Below, in pieces: positions 8,750 through 15,889 of a stretch of 64,000 nt of DNA. The stretch comes from an uncultured Lachnospiraceae bacterium (GTDB lineage: Bacteria; Bacillota; Clostridia; Lachnospirales; Lachnospiraceae): contig CAJUQJ010000011.1 in the NCBI GenBank assembly GCA_910588215.1, forward strand, positions 47,932-111,931, given 5' to 3'. A program made the position numbers and the translations under genes. Under the pieces are notes generated by a model. It had not been told where the DNA came from. It was given only the letters and a program-made list of their open reading frames with translations, and did no database searches. The number at the start of each line of letters is the position of its first letter. Positions within the stretch are counted from its first letter, which is position 1.

Positions 8750-9751
8750 TTATGCCAGCTGCGCCTGCACTGCCGTCAGCGCCACCACGCCCACGATATC
8801 CTGCCAGGAGCAGCCCCGGGAAAGGTCGTTGACCGGCTTCGCGATCCCCTGTAACATGGGACCGTAAGCCTCCGCCTTACCCAGGCGCTGTACCAGCTTA
8901 TATCCGATATTACCACAATCCAGATTCGGGAAGATCAGCACGTTGGCCTTACCCGCCACTTCGCTGCCGGGTGCCTTGGATTTGGCTACATGAGGCACCA
9001 GCGCTGCATCTGTCTGCAGTTCTCCGTCGATGCACAGGTGCGGGTACTGCTCATGGGCGATACGGGTCGCCTCCACCATCTTGTCTACCAGAGGATGCTT
9101 GGCACTGCCTTTCGTGGAGTGGGACAACATGGCAATGATCGGCTTGGCGCCCACCAGACTCTTAAAACTCTTAGCCGAAGTGTCGGCGATGGCCGCCAGC
9201 TCTTCTGCCGTCGGATCCTGATTTAAACCGCAGTCTGCAAAAAGGAATGTGCCCTTCTCCCCGAAGGTGCAGTCCGGCACGTCCAGAATGAAGAAACCGG
9301 ATACCAGCTTTACGCCCGGCGCTGTCTTCAAGATCTGCAGGGCCGGCCGCAGCGTATCTGCCGTAGCATGGCAGGCACCAGCCACCATCCCGTCCGCATC
9401 GTTGGCTTTCACCATTACCACACCGAAAGTCAGATAATCATTTAACAATATCTCTCGCGCCTTCTCCGGCGTCATTCCTTTGTTCTTCCTCGTCTCATAT
9501 AGAATATTTACATAGCCATCCAGCTTGTCCGTCTTCTCGGGGTCGATGATCGTAACACCGTCCAATTCCACCTCCAGCCAGCCGGCACCATCCATGATCT
9601 TCTCCTCATTACCGATCATGATGATATCAGCAATCTCTTCCTTCATAATGCTGGCCGCTGCGATCAGCGTCCTCTTGTCATTGGTCTCCGGCAGGACGAT
9701 CGTCTTCTTGTCACTTCTTGCCTTCTCCTTCATTAGATCGATATAAGACAT
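8750..9751 (-). CDS. pta: Phosphate acetyltransferase
   Basis: Interconverts acetyl-CoA and acetyl phosphate in acetate fermentation. The 333-residue protein is the short PTA_PTB-domain form, with features such as SGFFILDVPD, LSHSTKGSAKHP and the C-terminal VNDLSRGCSWQDIVGVVALTA. ATG at 9751 follows AAGGAGGGTACAGT. Acetate kinase (ackA), often adjacent in Clostridia, is not beside it: yceD follows after 63 bases. It is transcribed divergently from tmcAL. Confidence 0.96.
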   Translation of the reverse strand: MSYIDLMKEKARSDKKTIVLPETNDKRTLIAAASIMKEEIADIIMIGNEEKIMDGAGWLEVELDGVTIIDPEKTDKLDGYVNILYETRKNKGMTPEKAREILLNDYLTFGVVMVKANDADGMVAGACHATADTLRPALQILKTAPGVKLVSGFFILDVPDCTFGEKGTFLFADCGLNQDPTAEELAAIADTSAKSFKSLVGAKPIIAMLSHSTKGSAKHPLVDKMVEATRIAHEQYPHLCIDGELQTDAALVPHVAKSKAPGSEVAGKANVLIFPNLDCGNIGYKLVQRLGKAEAYGPMLQGIAKPVNDLSRGCSWQDIVGVVALTAVQAQLA

Positions 9752-9804
9752 ACTGTACCCTCCTTATATGTATTACGATAGCTTTTCTAAACACCAGTAA
9801 ACTA

Positions 9805-9833
9805 ATTATACAAAAAGAATGTCCTGTATACAA
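9805..9833 (-). promoter_or_regulatory. Sigma-A promoter for pta
   Basis: Minus-strand TTGTAT, 17 bases, TATAAT, 54 bases upstream of the pta start, in the 203-base gap shared with divergent tmcAL. No equally good plus-strand promoter for tmcAL was found there. Confidence 0.65.
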
Positions 9834-9954
9834 GATACAAACTTATTTTAATCTTTTTCCATTTACAGCGTGCAAAAAAATTTATTTATGATAAACTTAT
9901 ATTTAACAGGGGAACTCGTCGTAATACTTTCACAAGTAAAAGGGGTAACTGATT

Positions 9955-11196
9955 ATGAAAACAGTGGGTATCATTGCAGAATACAATCCGTTTCACAACG
10001 GACATGCCTATCAGATCGCAAAAGCAAAAGAAATGACCGGAGCTGATTACTGCATCATTGCCATGTGCGGCGATTTCGTACAGCGCGGGGCCCCCGCGCT
10101 GGCAGACAAGTATCTGCGTGCCGAGACCGCACTTAAAGGTGGTGCCGATCTGATACTGGAACTGCCTGTCTACTACGCACTGGGCAGTGCAGAATATTTC
10201 GCCTCCGGAGCCGTTGCTCTTTTCGACAGGCTCGGAATCGTGGATACACTTTGTTTCGGCAGTGAATGCGGAGATATTGCTATCCTGTCGGAATTTGCTG
10301 ACAGCCTGCTGGCGGAAGATCACGTATTCAAGGAAGCATTGGACAGGCATCTGCGGATGGGCTATGCCTACCCTAGCGCCAGAAATGCTGCGCTGCGCGC
10401 AAGCGCCCCTCACCTTACCCCCTATATGCACGTCATGACGACCTCCAACAATATCTTGGGGATCGAATACTGCAAGGCACTTTCCAAACGTAACAGCAGT
10501 ATCAGACCTTATACTACTCATCGGGCCGGAAGCTCTTACCATGATGCCAGTCTGTTAAATACCTTTTGCTCCGCGCTGGCGATCAGAGAAGCCATCGATG
10601 CATCCGGCAATCTTTCCGAAGTCACGAAGTTGATGCCTCCGGTGGCCTTTGACCTGCTTTCTTCACAATTCGGTAAGTCCTGCCCGATTCATGCCGATGA
10701 TTTCTCTCTGCCGCTGCACTATCAGTTGCTGTCGGAACAGCCGGAAGGCTACACAAGCCATCCCGATATCGATCAGGACCTGTCAGACCGCATTACGAAC
10801 ATGCTGCCGTCGTTCCGGGGGTTTACGGATTTCTGTGAGAAACTGAAGACCAAGAACCGCACATACACCCGCATCGCCAGAAGCCTGATGCACATTCTAC
10901 TGCAGATCAGGAAGGAAGACCTTCTTATCTTCCAGGCCGAGGATTATATTTACTACGCGCGTATACTTGGTTTCCGTCATGATGCCACACCGCTTCTGAC
11001 CGCTATCAAGGCACATGGCAGCATACCGCTTCTCAGCCAGCTGTCTGACGCGGACGCGTTGCTGCCGGAGAACGGCAGGAAACTGCTTGCCAAGGATATT
11101 TACGCCAGCCAGATCTACCACAGCCTGGTGCAGAACAAATTCCCTGACACACCCTATGATGGGAATGAATACACACGGCCTATTCTCAAAATATAA
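9955..11196 (+). CDS. tmcAL: tRNA(Met) cytidine acetate ligase (YlbM/TmcAL family)
   Basis: Uses ATP and acetate to install N4-acetylcytidine at the wobble base of elongator tRNA-Met in Firmicutes. The N-terminal nucleotidyltransferase fold is visible as VGIIAEYNPFHNGHAYQI with the HNGH (HIGH-like) motif, followed by MCGDFVQRGAPALADK; 413 residues is typical. ATG at 9955 follows AAAGGGGTAACTGATT. The product uses acetate, and the divergent neighbour pta belongs to acetate metabolism. It converges on plsC with a shared hairpin between. Confidence 0.94.
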   Translation: MKTVGIIAEYNPFHNGHAYQIAKAKEMTGADYCIIAMCGDFVQRGAPALADKYLRAETALKGGADLILELPVYYALGSAEYFASGAVALFDRLGIVDTLCFGSECGDIAILSEFADSLLAEDHVFKEALDRHLRMGYAYPSARNAALRASAPHLTPYMHVMTTSNNILGIEYCKALSKRNSSIRPYTTHRAGSSYHDASLLNTFCSALAIREAIDASGNLSEVTKLMPPVAFDLLSSQFGKSCPIHADDFSLPLHYQLLSEQPEGYTSHPDIDQDLSDRITNMLPSFRGFTDFCEKLKTKNRTYTRIARSLMHILLQIRKEDLLIFQAEDYIYYARILGFRHDATPLLTAIKAHGSIPLLSQLSDADALLPENGRKLLAKDIYASQIYHSLVQNKFPDTPYDGNEYTRPILKI

Positions 11197-11241
11197 ATTG
11201 GACGCCGATGCACGCTTCTTACCACGTGCATCGACGTCCAA
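11190..11241 (-). terminator. Intrinsic terminator between tmcAL and plsC
   Basis: A 17-base stem (11198-11214 with 11225-11241, one mismatch) lies between the convergent genes. The minus strand runs into TTTATATTTT, so it mainly serves plsC. The plus-strand side lacks a T-run, but the stem may also slow tmcAL transcripts. Confidence 0.8.
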
Positions 11242-11259
11242 ACAAACATGATGTGCGAA

Positions 11260-11976
11260 TCAAGCCAAGCTTAATACCTCCTGAATCGTATTGACGATCC
11301 GGTTCCGTACCATAACCGCGATTTGCATCGTTGACAGATTCTTATATTCGTCGTAAGGGATCGCCTGCAGGAAATGCACCTGCGTCACCACAGGCTTGAA
11401 TGTCCATTCCTCAAAAACTTTATAAGAATCGATCAACGCCACCGGAATGATAGGCACCTTCGCCTTCACGGCACTCTTGAAGCTACCTGCCTTAAATTCT
11501 CCCACGGTATTATGATTCTTGTAATATCCTCCTTCCGGAAAGATGATAAATCTGCGCCCGTTTTTCGTATCTTCCGCCAGTTCCCTGATAATTCTCGCCG
11601 ACTGCCTCAAATCGTCTTTGACCAGCCTTTTTCCATGGATCATATCGATAAACTGCTTCACCAGAATGCCATGAGATCTGACATCGTCGATCACCACCGA
11701 ACAGGGTTTCTCGTGAGCGTACATAATACCCAGCGCATCATATTTCCCCTGATGATTGGAGAACAGCATATAGCCACCCTCCTGGGGCAGATGCTCCATA
11801 CCATATTTCTCCGTCGCTATGTGCCCTGCCTTCATCATGCGCCGAATCGCAAGCTGCGCATACCGGTAACAGTCCTCTTCTGAATATTTCTCTCCGTGCC
11901 TGGCCTTGTAAGCCATCTTGGGTATCATATAAAGCCTAGGCAGATTACACACAATGACCTGTATAAAACGTAACAT
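11260..11976 (-). CDS. plsC: 1-acyl-sn-glycerol-3-phosphate acyltransferase (PlsC family)
   Basis: Acylates lysophosphatidic acid to phosphatidic acid at the inner membrane face. The catalytic HX4D motif is seen in FSNHQGKYDALG (H to D over four residues) and the FPEGGYY substrate motif follows around residue 150. The 238-residue length fits the LPLAT family. An N-terminal hydrophobic, basic segment suggests membrane contact. It lies 85 bases after cls in the same direction, so two phospholipid genes are adjacent. Confidence 0.9.
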   Translation of the reverse strand: MLRFIQVIVCNLPRLYMIPKMAYKARHGEKYSEEDCYRYAQLAIRRMMKAGHIATEKYGMEHLPQEGGYMLFSNHQGKYDALGIMYAHEKPCSVVIDDVRSHGILVKQFIDMIHGKRLVKDDLRQSARIIRELAEDTKNGRRFIIFPEGGYYKNHNTVGEFKAGSFKSAVKAKVPIIPVALIDSYKVFEEWTFKPVVTQVHFLQAIPYDEYKNLSTMQIAVMVRNRIVNTIQEVLSLA

Positions 11977-12061
11977 ATCTTTCCACTACCTTTTCTATAG
12001 ACTCCCTCATCTTAATTTGGCACTGCTGCAGGTGCGGTGTAATAGAGAGTCCGGAACCTTT

Positions 12062-13594
12062 CTATAATAACGGTGAAAACAGCTTCAAAAACGGGCCGAT
12101 CACATTTGTCTTCACGAATTTTTTCTTACACCACTCCAATGTGATCTGTTCAGACACCTTAAATGTCTCCTCCATATCTTTTTTCAGATCTTTGATCATG
12201 GATGCCCTGTACAGAAAGACACCACATTCAAAATGATGGCAGAAACTTCTGTAATCAAAATTGATACTGCCCACCACCGCCGTCTCGTCGTCACAAAGCA
12301 CACACTTGGAATGGATAAACCCCGGTGCATACTGATAGATACTGACGCCGGCCTCGATCAGGCTCTGGTAATTGGATTGTGTGAGCCAATAGATCGTCTT
12401 CTTGTCCGGCGTGCCCGGCGTTACGATACGCACATCTACACCCCGCTTCGCAGCCAGCTTTAAAGCCGTATGCATCTCGTTGTCCGTTACCAGATATGGC
12501 GTAAAGATATAGAGATATTTCCTGGCCGCGCCAATCATGTTCAGATAGACATTCTCCCCCACCGTCTCATCATCCAACGGCGTATCCATATAAGGCTGTA
12601 CGATTCCCGTTGATGCCGGCCTGTTCGTGAACTGATACCGGTATCTGCCATAATATTCTTCCGTATGACGGGACATGTTCCACATCTGCAGGAACATGAC
12701 CGTAAAATTCCACACTGCGTCCCCCTCAATACGGATTCCCGCATCCTTCCAGTGATCCCCATGGGTTTTCTTATAGTTGATATATTCATCCGACATATTG
12801 ATGCCGCCGGTATAGCCGACCTTTCCATCAATCACCACGATCTTCCGATGGTCTCTGTTATTTAGCACCAGCGCCAGAAACGGAACCAGTCTGTTAAAGG
12901 CAACGCACTTGATCCCTTTCCTCTCCATCATCTCATTGTATTCCTTCGGCAGAAGAAATACACTCCCTACGTCATCATAGATCAACCGCACTTCCACACC
13001 GGCCTTCACTTTACGTTCCAGCACCGCCAGCACGGTATTCCACATAGTTCCTTCTCCCAGAATAAAAAACTCCAGAAAAACAAAACGTTCCGCCTGCTCT
13101 AAATCTTTTAGGAGCTGCTGCCACCAGGGGAAACCCTCCGGATAGTAATCCGCTCTTGTATGCTCCCAGGCCGGGGTATGCGCATAACGCATAATATAAT
13201 CACATTGGTTAGCGATCCCGGGATCCGTTTCTTTAAGCCTGTCCATAATCTCTATATCCTGCTGCAGATTCGACCTGACAAGCTCATTCGTATGCGCCAT
13301 GGCCATATACAGTCGTTTCGGCCGAAATACATGTCCAAGCGCAAGATACATAATGCCACCGAAAAGCGGAAACAGCAGAATCGGCACGATCCACGCCATC
13401 TTCACCGCCGGGTTGCCCTGCTTTATGATCAGCGCAATGATAACGCCAAAGCTGAGCAGGCGCAGGCACATCGCGATCTCCACATAATAATTACCCCAGA
13501 CAACGATCTCTACCATAAAAAACGCTACCTGCAAAAGAACGATAAGCGCCGTGATCACCAGCCTGTTTAATGCATAATGTAAAAATTTTCTCAT
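12062..13594 (-). CDS. cls: Cardiolipin synthase
   Basis: Phospholipase-D-family enzyme condensing phosphatidylglycerol into cardiolipin. Two N-terminal membrane helices and a PLDc_N segment precede two HKD motifs: HRKIVVIDGKVGYTGG near residue 255 and HSKCVLCDDETAVVGSINFD near residue 430. At 510 residues it is full length. The start codon overlaps the stop of the upstream SufB-like gene by four bases (ATGA), coupling lipid synthesis to an Fe-S assembly operon, which is an unusual pairing. Confidence 0.94.
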   Translation of the reverse strand: MRKFLHYALNRLVITALIVLLQVAFFMVEIVVWGNYYVEIAMCLRLLSFGVIIALIIKQGNPAVKMAWIVPILLFPLFGGIMYLALGHVFRPKRLYMAMAHTNELVRSNLQQDIEIMDRLKETDPGIANQCDYIMRYAHTPAWEHTRADYYPEGFPWWQQLLKDLEQAERFVFLEFFILGEGTMWNTVLAVLERKVKAGVEVRLIYDDVGSVFLLPKEYNEMMERKGIKCVAFNRLVPFLALVLNNRDHRKIVVIDGKVGYTGGINMSDEYINYKKTHGDHWKDAGIRIEGDAVWNFTVMFLQMWNMSRHTEEYYGRYRYQFTNRPASTGIVQPYMDTPLDDETVGENVYLNMIGAARKYLYIFTPYLVTDNEMHTALKLAAKRGVDVRIVTPGTPDKKTIYWLTQSNYQSLIEAGVSIYQYAPGFIHSKCVLCDDETAVVGSINFDYRSFCHHFECGVFLYRASMIKDLKKDMEETFKVSEQITLEWCKKKFVKTNVIGPFLKLFSPLL

Positions 13595-14508
13595 TTCAAA
13601 AATCCGTTAACGATCTGCTCCTCTGCTTCTTTCTCCGTCAAGCCCAACGTCATCAGCTTCATCAACTGCTCCCCGGCGATCTTTCCGATCGCGGCCTCAT
13701 GGATAAGGTTTGCGTCGATGTTGTTGGCTGTCAACTCCGGAATTGCACTGACGCTGGCATTATCCATGATGATGGCATCACATTCGCTGTGGCCCTGACA
13801 TTTACTGTTTCCCACGATCCTACTCTTAAAAAGCTGTCTGGAATGTTCCTTGGCGACTGACCGGGAGATCAGATTGACACTGGAATCATCCCCGTCCATA
13901 TCTACGCTGAAATCCGTCTCCGCATACTGCCTGCCATGGGTCATGATCTTCTCCCTTATGACCAGACTTGCATTCGCGGCCACTTTGGCCGTGGTGACCC
14001 GTTTGGTGGAATCAATGCCCTTGATCTGTACCGTATCCATCTCCAGCGCTGCTCCTTCGGCCAAGTGGATTTCAGTCGTCGGGTTCATGAGCCGTTCCCC
14101 GCTGCCGTCTCCGCTGCCATAATGTTTCTCCACATATCTGACCTTCGCGTTCTTCTCCACGAAAAATCTATGAATCCCCGAATGCTCAGAAGTCCCGCCG
14201 CCACTGTTGTGAATACCGCAGCCGGCGATGATGGTCACATCCGCGTCTTCCCCTACAAAGAAGTCATTGTAAACGCTCTCCTTTAAGCCGCTCTGGCTGA
14301 GTACCACCGGAATATGCACACTCTCGTTCCTGGTGCCGGGCTTGATCCGGATATCAATACCGGAGCAGTCCTCCTTCGTGGTAATATCGATATTGGCCGT
14401 TGTATTCCTGGCGGCCATCTGTCCGTTGGCTCGGATATTATAAGCACCGGCAGGTATCTCATGCAGTCCTGCCACCTGTTCCAACAGGTTCTGTTGTATT
14501 GCATCCAT
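13591..14508 (-). CDS. SufB/SufD-like Fe-S scaffold (SmsB type)
   Basis: Scaffold partner of the adjacent SufC-like ATPase. At 305 residues it is much shorter than SufB (about 470), but it has the SufBD beta-helix core with segments such as EDADVTIIAGCGIHNSGG, HSGIHRFFVEKNAKVRYVEKHY and GHSECDAIIMD. No sufD, sufS or sufU is adjacent. That two-gene arrangement fits the SUF-like minimal system (SMS) proposed for anaerobic archaea and Clostridia; this assignment is from memory of the family. It overlaps cls downstream and follows the ATPase by 18 bases. Confidence 0.82.
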   Translation of the reverse strand: MDAIQQNLLEQVAGLHEIPAGAYNIRANGQMAARNTTANIDITTKEDCSGIDIRIKPGTRNESVHIPVVLSQSGLKESVYNDFFVGEDADVTIIAGCGIHNSGGGTSEHSGIHRFFVEKNAKVRYVEKHYGSGDGSGERLMNPTTEIHLAEGAALEMDTVQIKGIDSTKRVTTAKVAANASLVIREKIMTHGRQYAETDFSVDMDGDDSSVNLISRSVAKEHSRQLFKSRIVGNSKCQGHSECDAIIMDNASVSAIPELTANNIDANLIHEAAIGKIAGEQLMKLMTLGLTEKEAEEQIVNGFLK

Positions 14509-14526
14509 CTACTGATACCTCCCCTT

Positions 14527-15249
14527 CTATAATTTATCTGTCAGTGTCTTGCAATGTGCACCGGCGCCCAGGAGCTCCGGTATCACCTCTTCCTTACTTC
14601 CTACCTTCTTAATCTGCCCATCCGCCAGCAAAATGATACGGTCCGCGATGTTCAAAATACGCTCCTGATGAGAAATGATCAGTATGGAACCGTGGATTTC
14701 CTCATGCATCTTCTCAAACACGTGGATCAGATTCTGAAAACTCCACAAGTCGATTCCTGCTTCCGGTTCATCAAAGATGGAAACTTTCGTCCCTCGCGCC
14801 ATGATCATGGCGATCTCGATTCGCTTCAATTCCCCGCCGGACAAAGAAGCGTTCACCTCACGGTTTACATAATCTCTGGCACACAGCCCTACTTCAGAGA
14901 GCATATTGCAGATCTCCGCCATACTGGCATCCTTACCGGCCGCGATGGACAATAACTCCCGCACCGTGATCCCCTTGAAACGGACCGGCTGTTGGAACGC
15001 AAAACTGATTCCAAGATTGGCCCGCTCTGTGATGGAAAGACCCGTAATATCCACCCCGTCAAGCAGAATTTGTCCTGCCGTTGGTTTTAAGATTCCCGCC
15101 ACGATCTTGGCCAGCGTGCTCTTGCCGCTGCCGTTTGGTCCGGTCACAGCGACAAATCTATCGTCGACTGTAACATTGATATCTTTTAAAATTTCTGCTT
15201 CTCTGTTCTCATCTTCTGCAGAGTAGCAGACCCCTTTTAATTCCAGCAT
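14527..15249 (-). CDS. SufC-like Fe-S assembly ATPase (SmsC type)
   Basis: Soluble ABC ATPase driving Fe-S cluster assembly on SufB-like scaffolds. Walker A GPNGSGKSTL, signature SLSGGELKRIEIAM and Walker B VSIFDEPEAGIDLWSF are present; the SGGExKRxEI form and the FQNLIHVFEKM segment separate it from transport ATPases. Length is 240 residues. It is the first gene of a short operon with the SufB-like scaffold and cls. A weak promoter candidate lies at 15281-15309. Confidence 0.88.
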   Translation of the reverse strand: MLELKGVCYSAEDENREAEILKDINVTVDDRFVAVTGPNGSGKSTLAKIVAGILKPTAGQILLDGVDITGLSITERANLGISFAFQQPVRFKGITVRELLSIAAGKDASMAEICNMLSEVGLCARDYVNREVNASLSGGELKRIEIAMIMARGTKVSIFDEPEAGIDLWSFQNLIHVFEKMHEEIHGSILIISHQERILNIADRIILLADGQIKKVGSKEEVIPELLGAGAHCKTLTDKL

Positions 15250-15280
15250 ATTGTCACTTCCTTTCTTAATCCATTAGAGT

Positions 15281-15309
15281 ATCTTATCACAAAATCGATT
15301 ACTTAGCAA
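15281..15309 (-). promoter_or_regulatory. Weak sigma-A promoter candidate for the SufC/SufB operon
   Basis: Minus-strand TTGCTA, 17 bases, TAAGAT, ending 32 bases before the SufC-like start and beyond the upstream terminator. Four of six matches in each box. Confidence 0.4.
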
Positions 15310-15320
15310 ATAGGTTCTTA

Positions 15321-15365
15321 CATTTTAAAAGCTGTCGGTATATGGTCTTCTCACATACCGACAGC
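15321..15365 (-). terminator. Intrinsic terminator after the HPr-like gene
   Basis: A 14-base stem (15331-15344 with 15352-15365, one wobble) is followed on the minus strand by TTTTAAAATG. It separates the HPr-like gene from the Fe-S operon. Confidence 0.8.
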
Positions 15366-15399
15366 TCTCTGCTCCTGCTGACTCACCAGATTCTCCTCA

Positions 15400-15458
15400 C
15401 TATGAAAGCCATAGACTTTCATAGCATGGACGGCCATGCGGCCCGCCGGACAGCGGGC
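15400..15458 (-). repeat. Three consecutive short hairpins after the HPr-like gene
   Basis: In 59 bases there are three perfect inverted repeats: CTATGAAAG/CTTTCATAG (15400-15424), CATGG/CCATG (15425-15438) and GCCCGC/GCGGGC (15441-15458). They lie between the HPr-like stop codon and its terminator. The first closely resembles the hairpin at 32748-32774. Function unknown. Confidence 0.6.
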
Positions 15459-15477
15459 TTAGCATGATGGGTGCCTA

Positions 15478-15717
15478 CTATATCTTCGCTATGTACGGTG
15501 CGATCGCATCCTCGATCTCCGACAGCTTCTCGTGGGTTTCCAAAACCCGGAACTCCACGGGTTTCGACAGATCCATGGAGAAAATCCCCATGATAGACTT
15601 GGCATCGATCACATATCTGCCTGTCGCCAGATCAAAATATCCGTCAAACACCTCGATCGCCTTGACAAATCCCTTCACCCTGTCAATAGAATTTAAATCA
15701 AGCATATAACTTTTCAT
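15478..15717 (-). CDS. HPr-like domain protein without the phosphorylatable histidine
   Basis: A 79-residue HPr-fold protein. DAKSIMGIFSMDLSKPV matches the HPr regulatory-serine helix (KSIMG), but the usual GLHARPA phospho-histidine motif is replaced by IDRVKG, so it cannot act as a normal PTS phosphocarrier. Such HPr-like proteins are common in Clostridia and their role is not known to me. The start is ATG at 15717 after GGAGGGGAAA; an in-frame ATG at 15729 lies within the ribosome-binding region. Its upstream region shares a near-identical 27-base block with that of feoA, plus an 18-base palindrome. Confidence 0.8.
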   Translation of the reverse strand: MKSYMLDLNSIDRVKGFVKAIEVFDGYFDLATGRYVIDAKSIMGIFSMDLSKPVEFRVLETHEKLSEIEDAIAPYIAKI

Positions 15718-15722
15718 TTTCC

Positions 15723-15749
15723 CCTCCATTCCAAAGCGTCACAAACTCT
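15723..15749 (-). repeat. 27-base repeat, copy 1 (upstream of the HPr-like gene)
   Basis: Matches 18212-18238 in front of feoA with a single mismatch. It includes the AT-GGAGG ribosome-binding region and the core AAAGCGTC(A/G)CAAACTCT on the plus strand. Confidence 0.8.
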
Positions 15750-15767
15750 AACTGAACTTGTTCAGTT
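15750..15767. promoter_or_regulatory. 18-base palindrome AACTGAACTTGTTCAGTT, possible operator
   Basis: Perfect eight-base arms around TT, directly next to repeat copy 1 and 33 bases before the HPr-like start. The size and symmetry fit a dimeric repressor site, but no regulator is identified. Confidence 0.45.
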
Positions 15768-15889
15768 TGTTGAACTAAATTGCTCATCAGAGAATCTATA
15801 TTTCTCAATATCTTTCCACAGATAATTTTATGCCATTTTCAGTATTTTGTACACCCCTAAGTTTTCTTGCACGATCCTCTGCCACTCAA

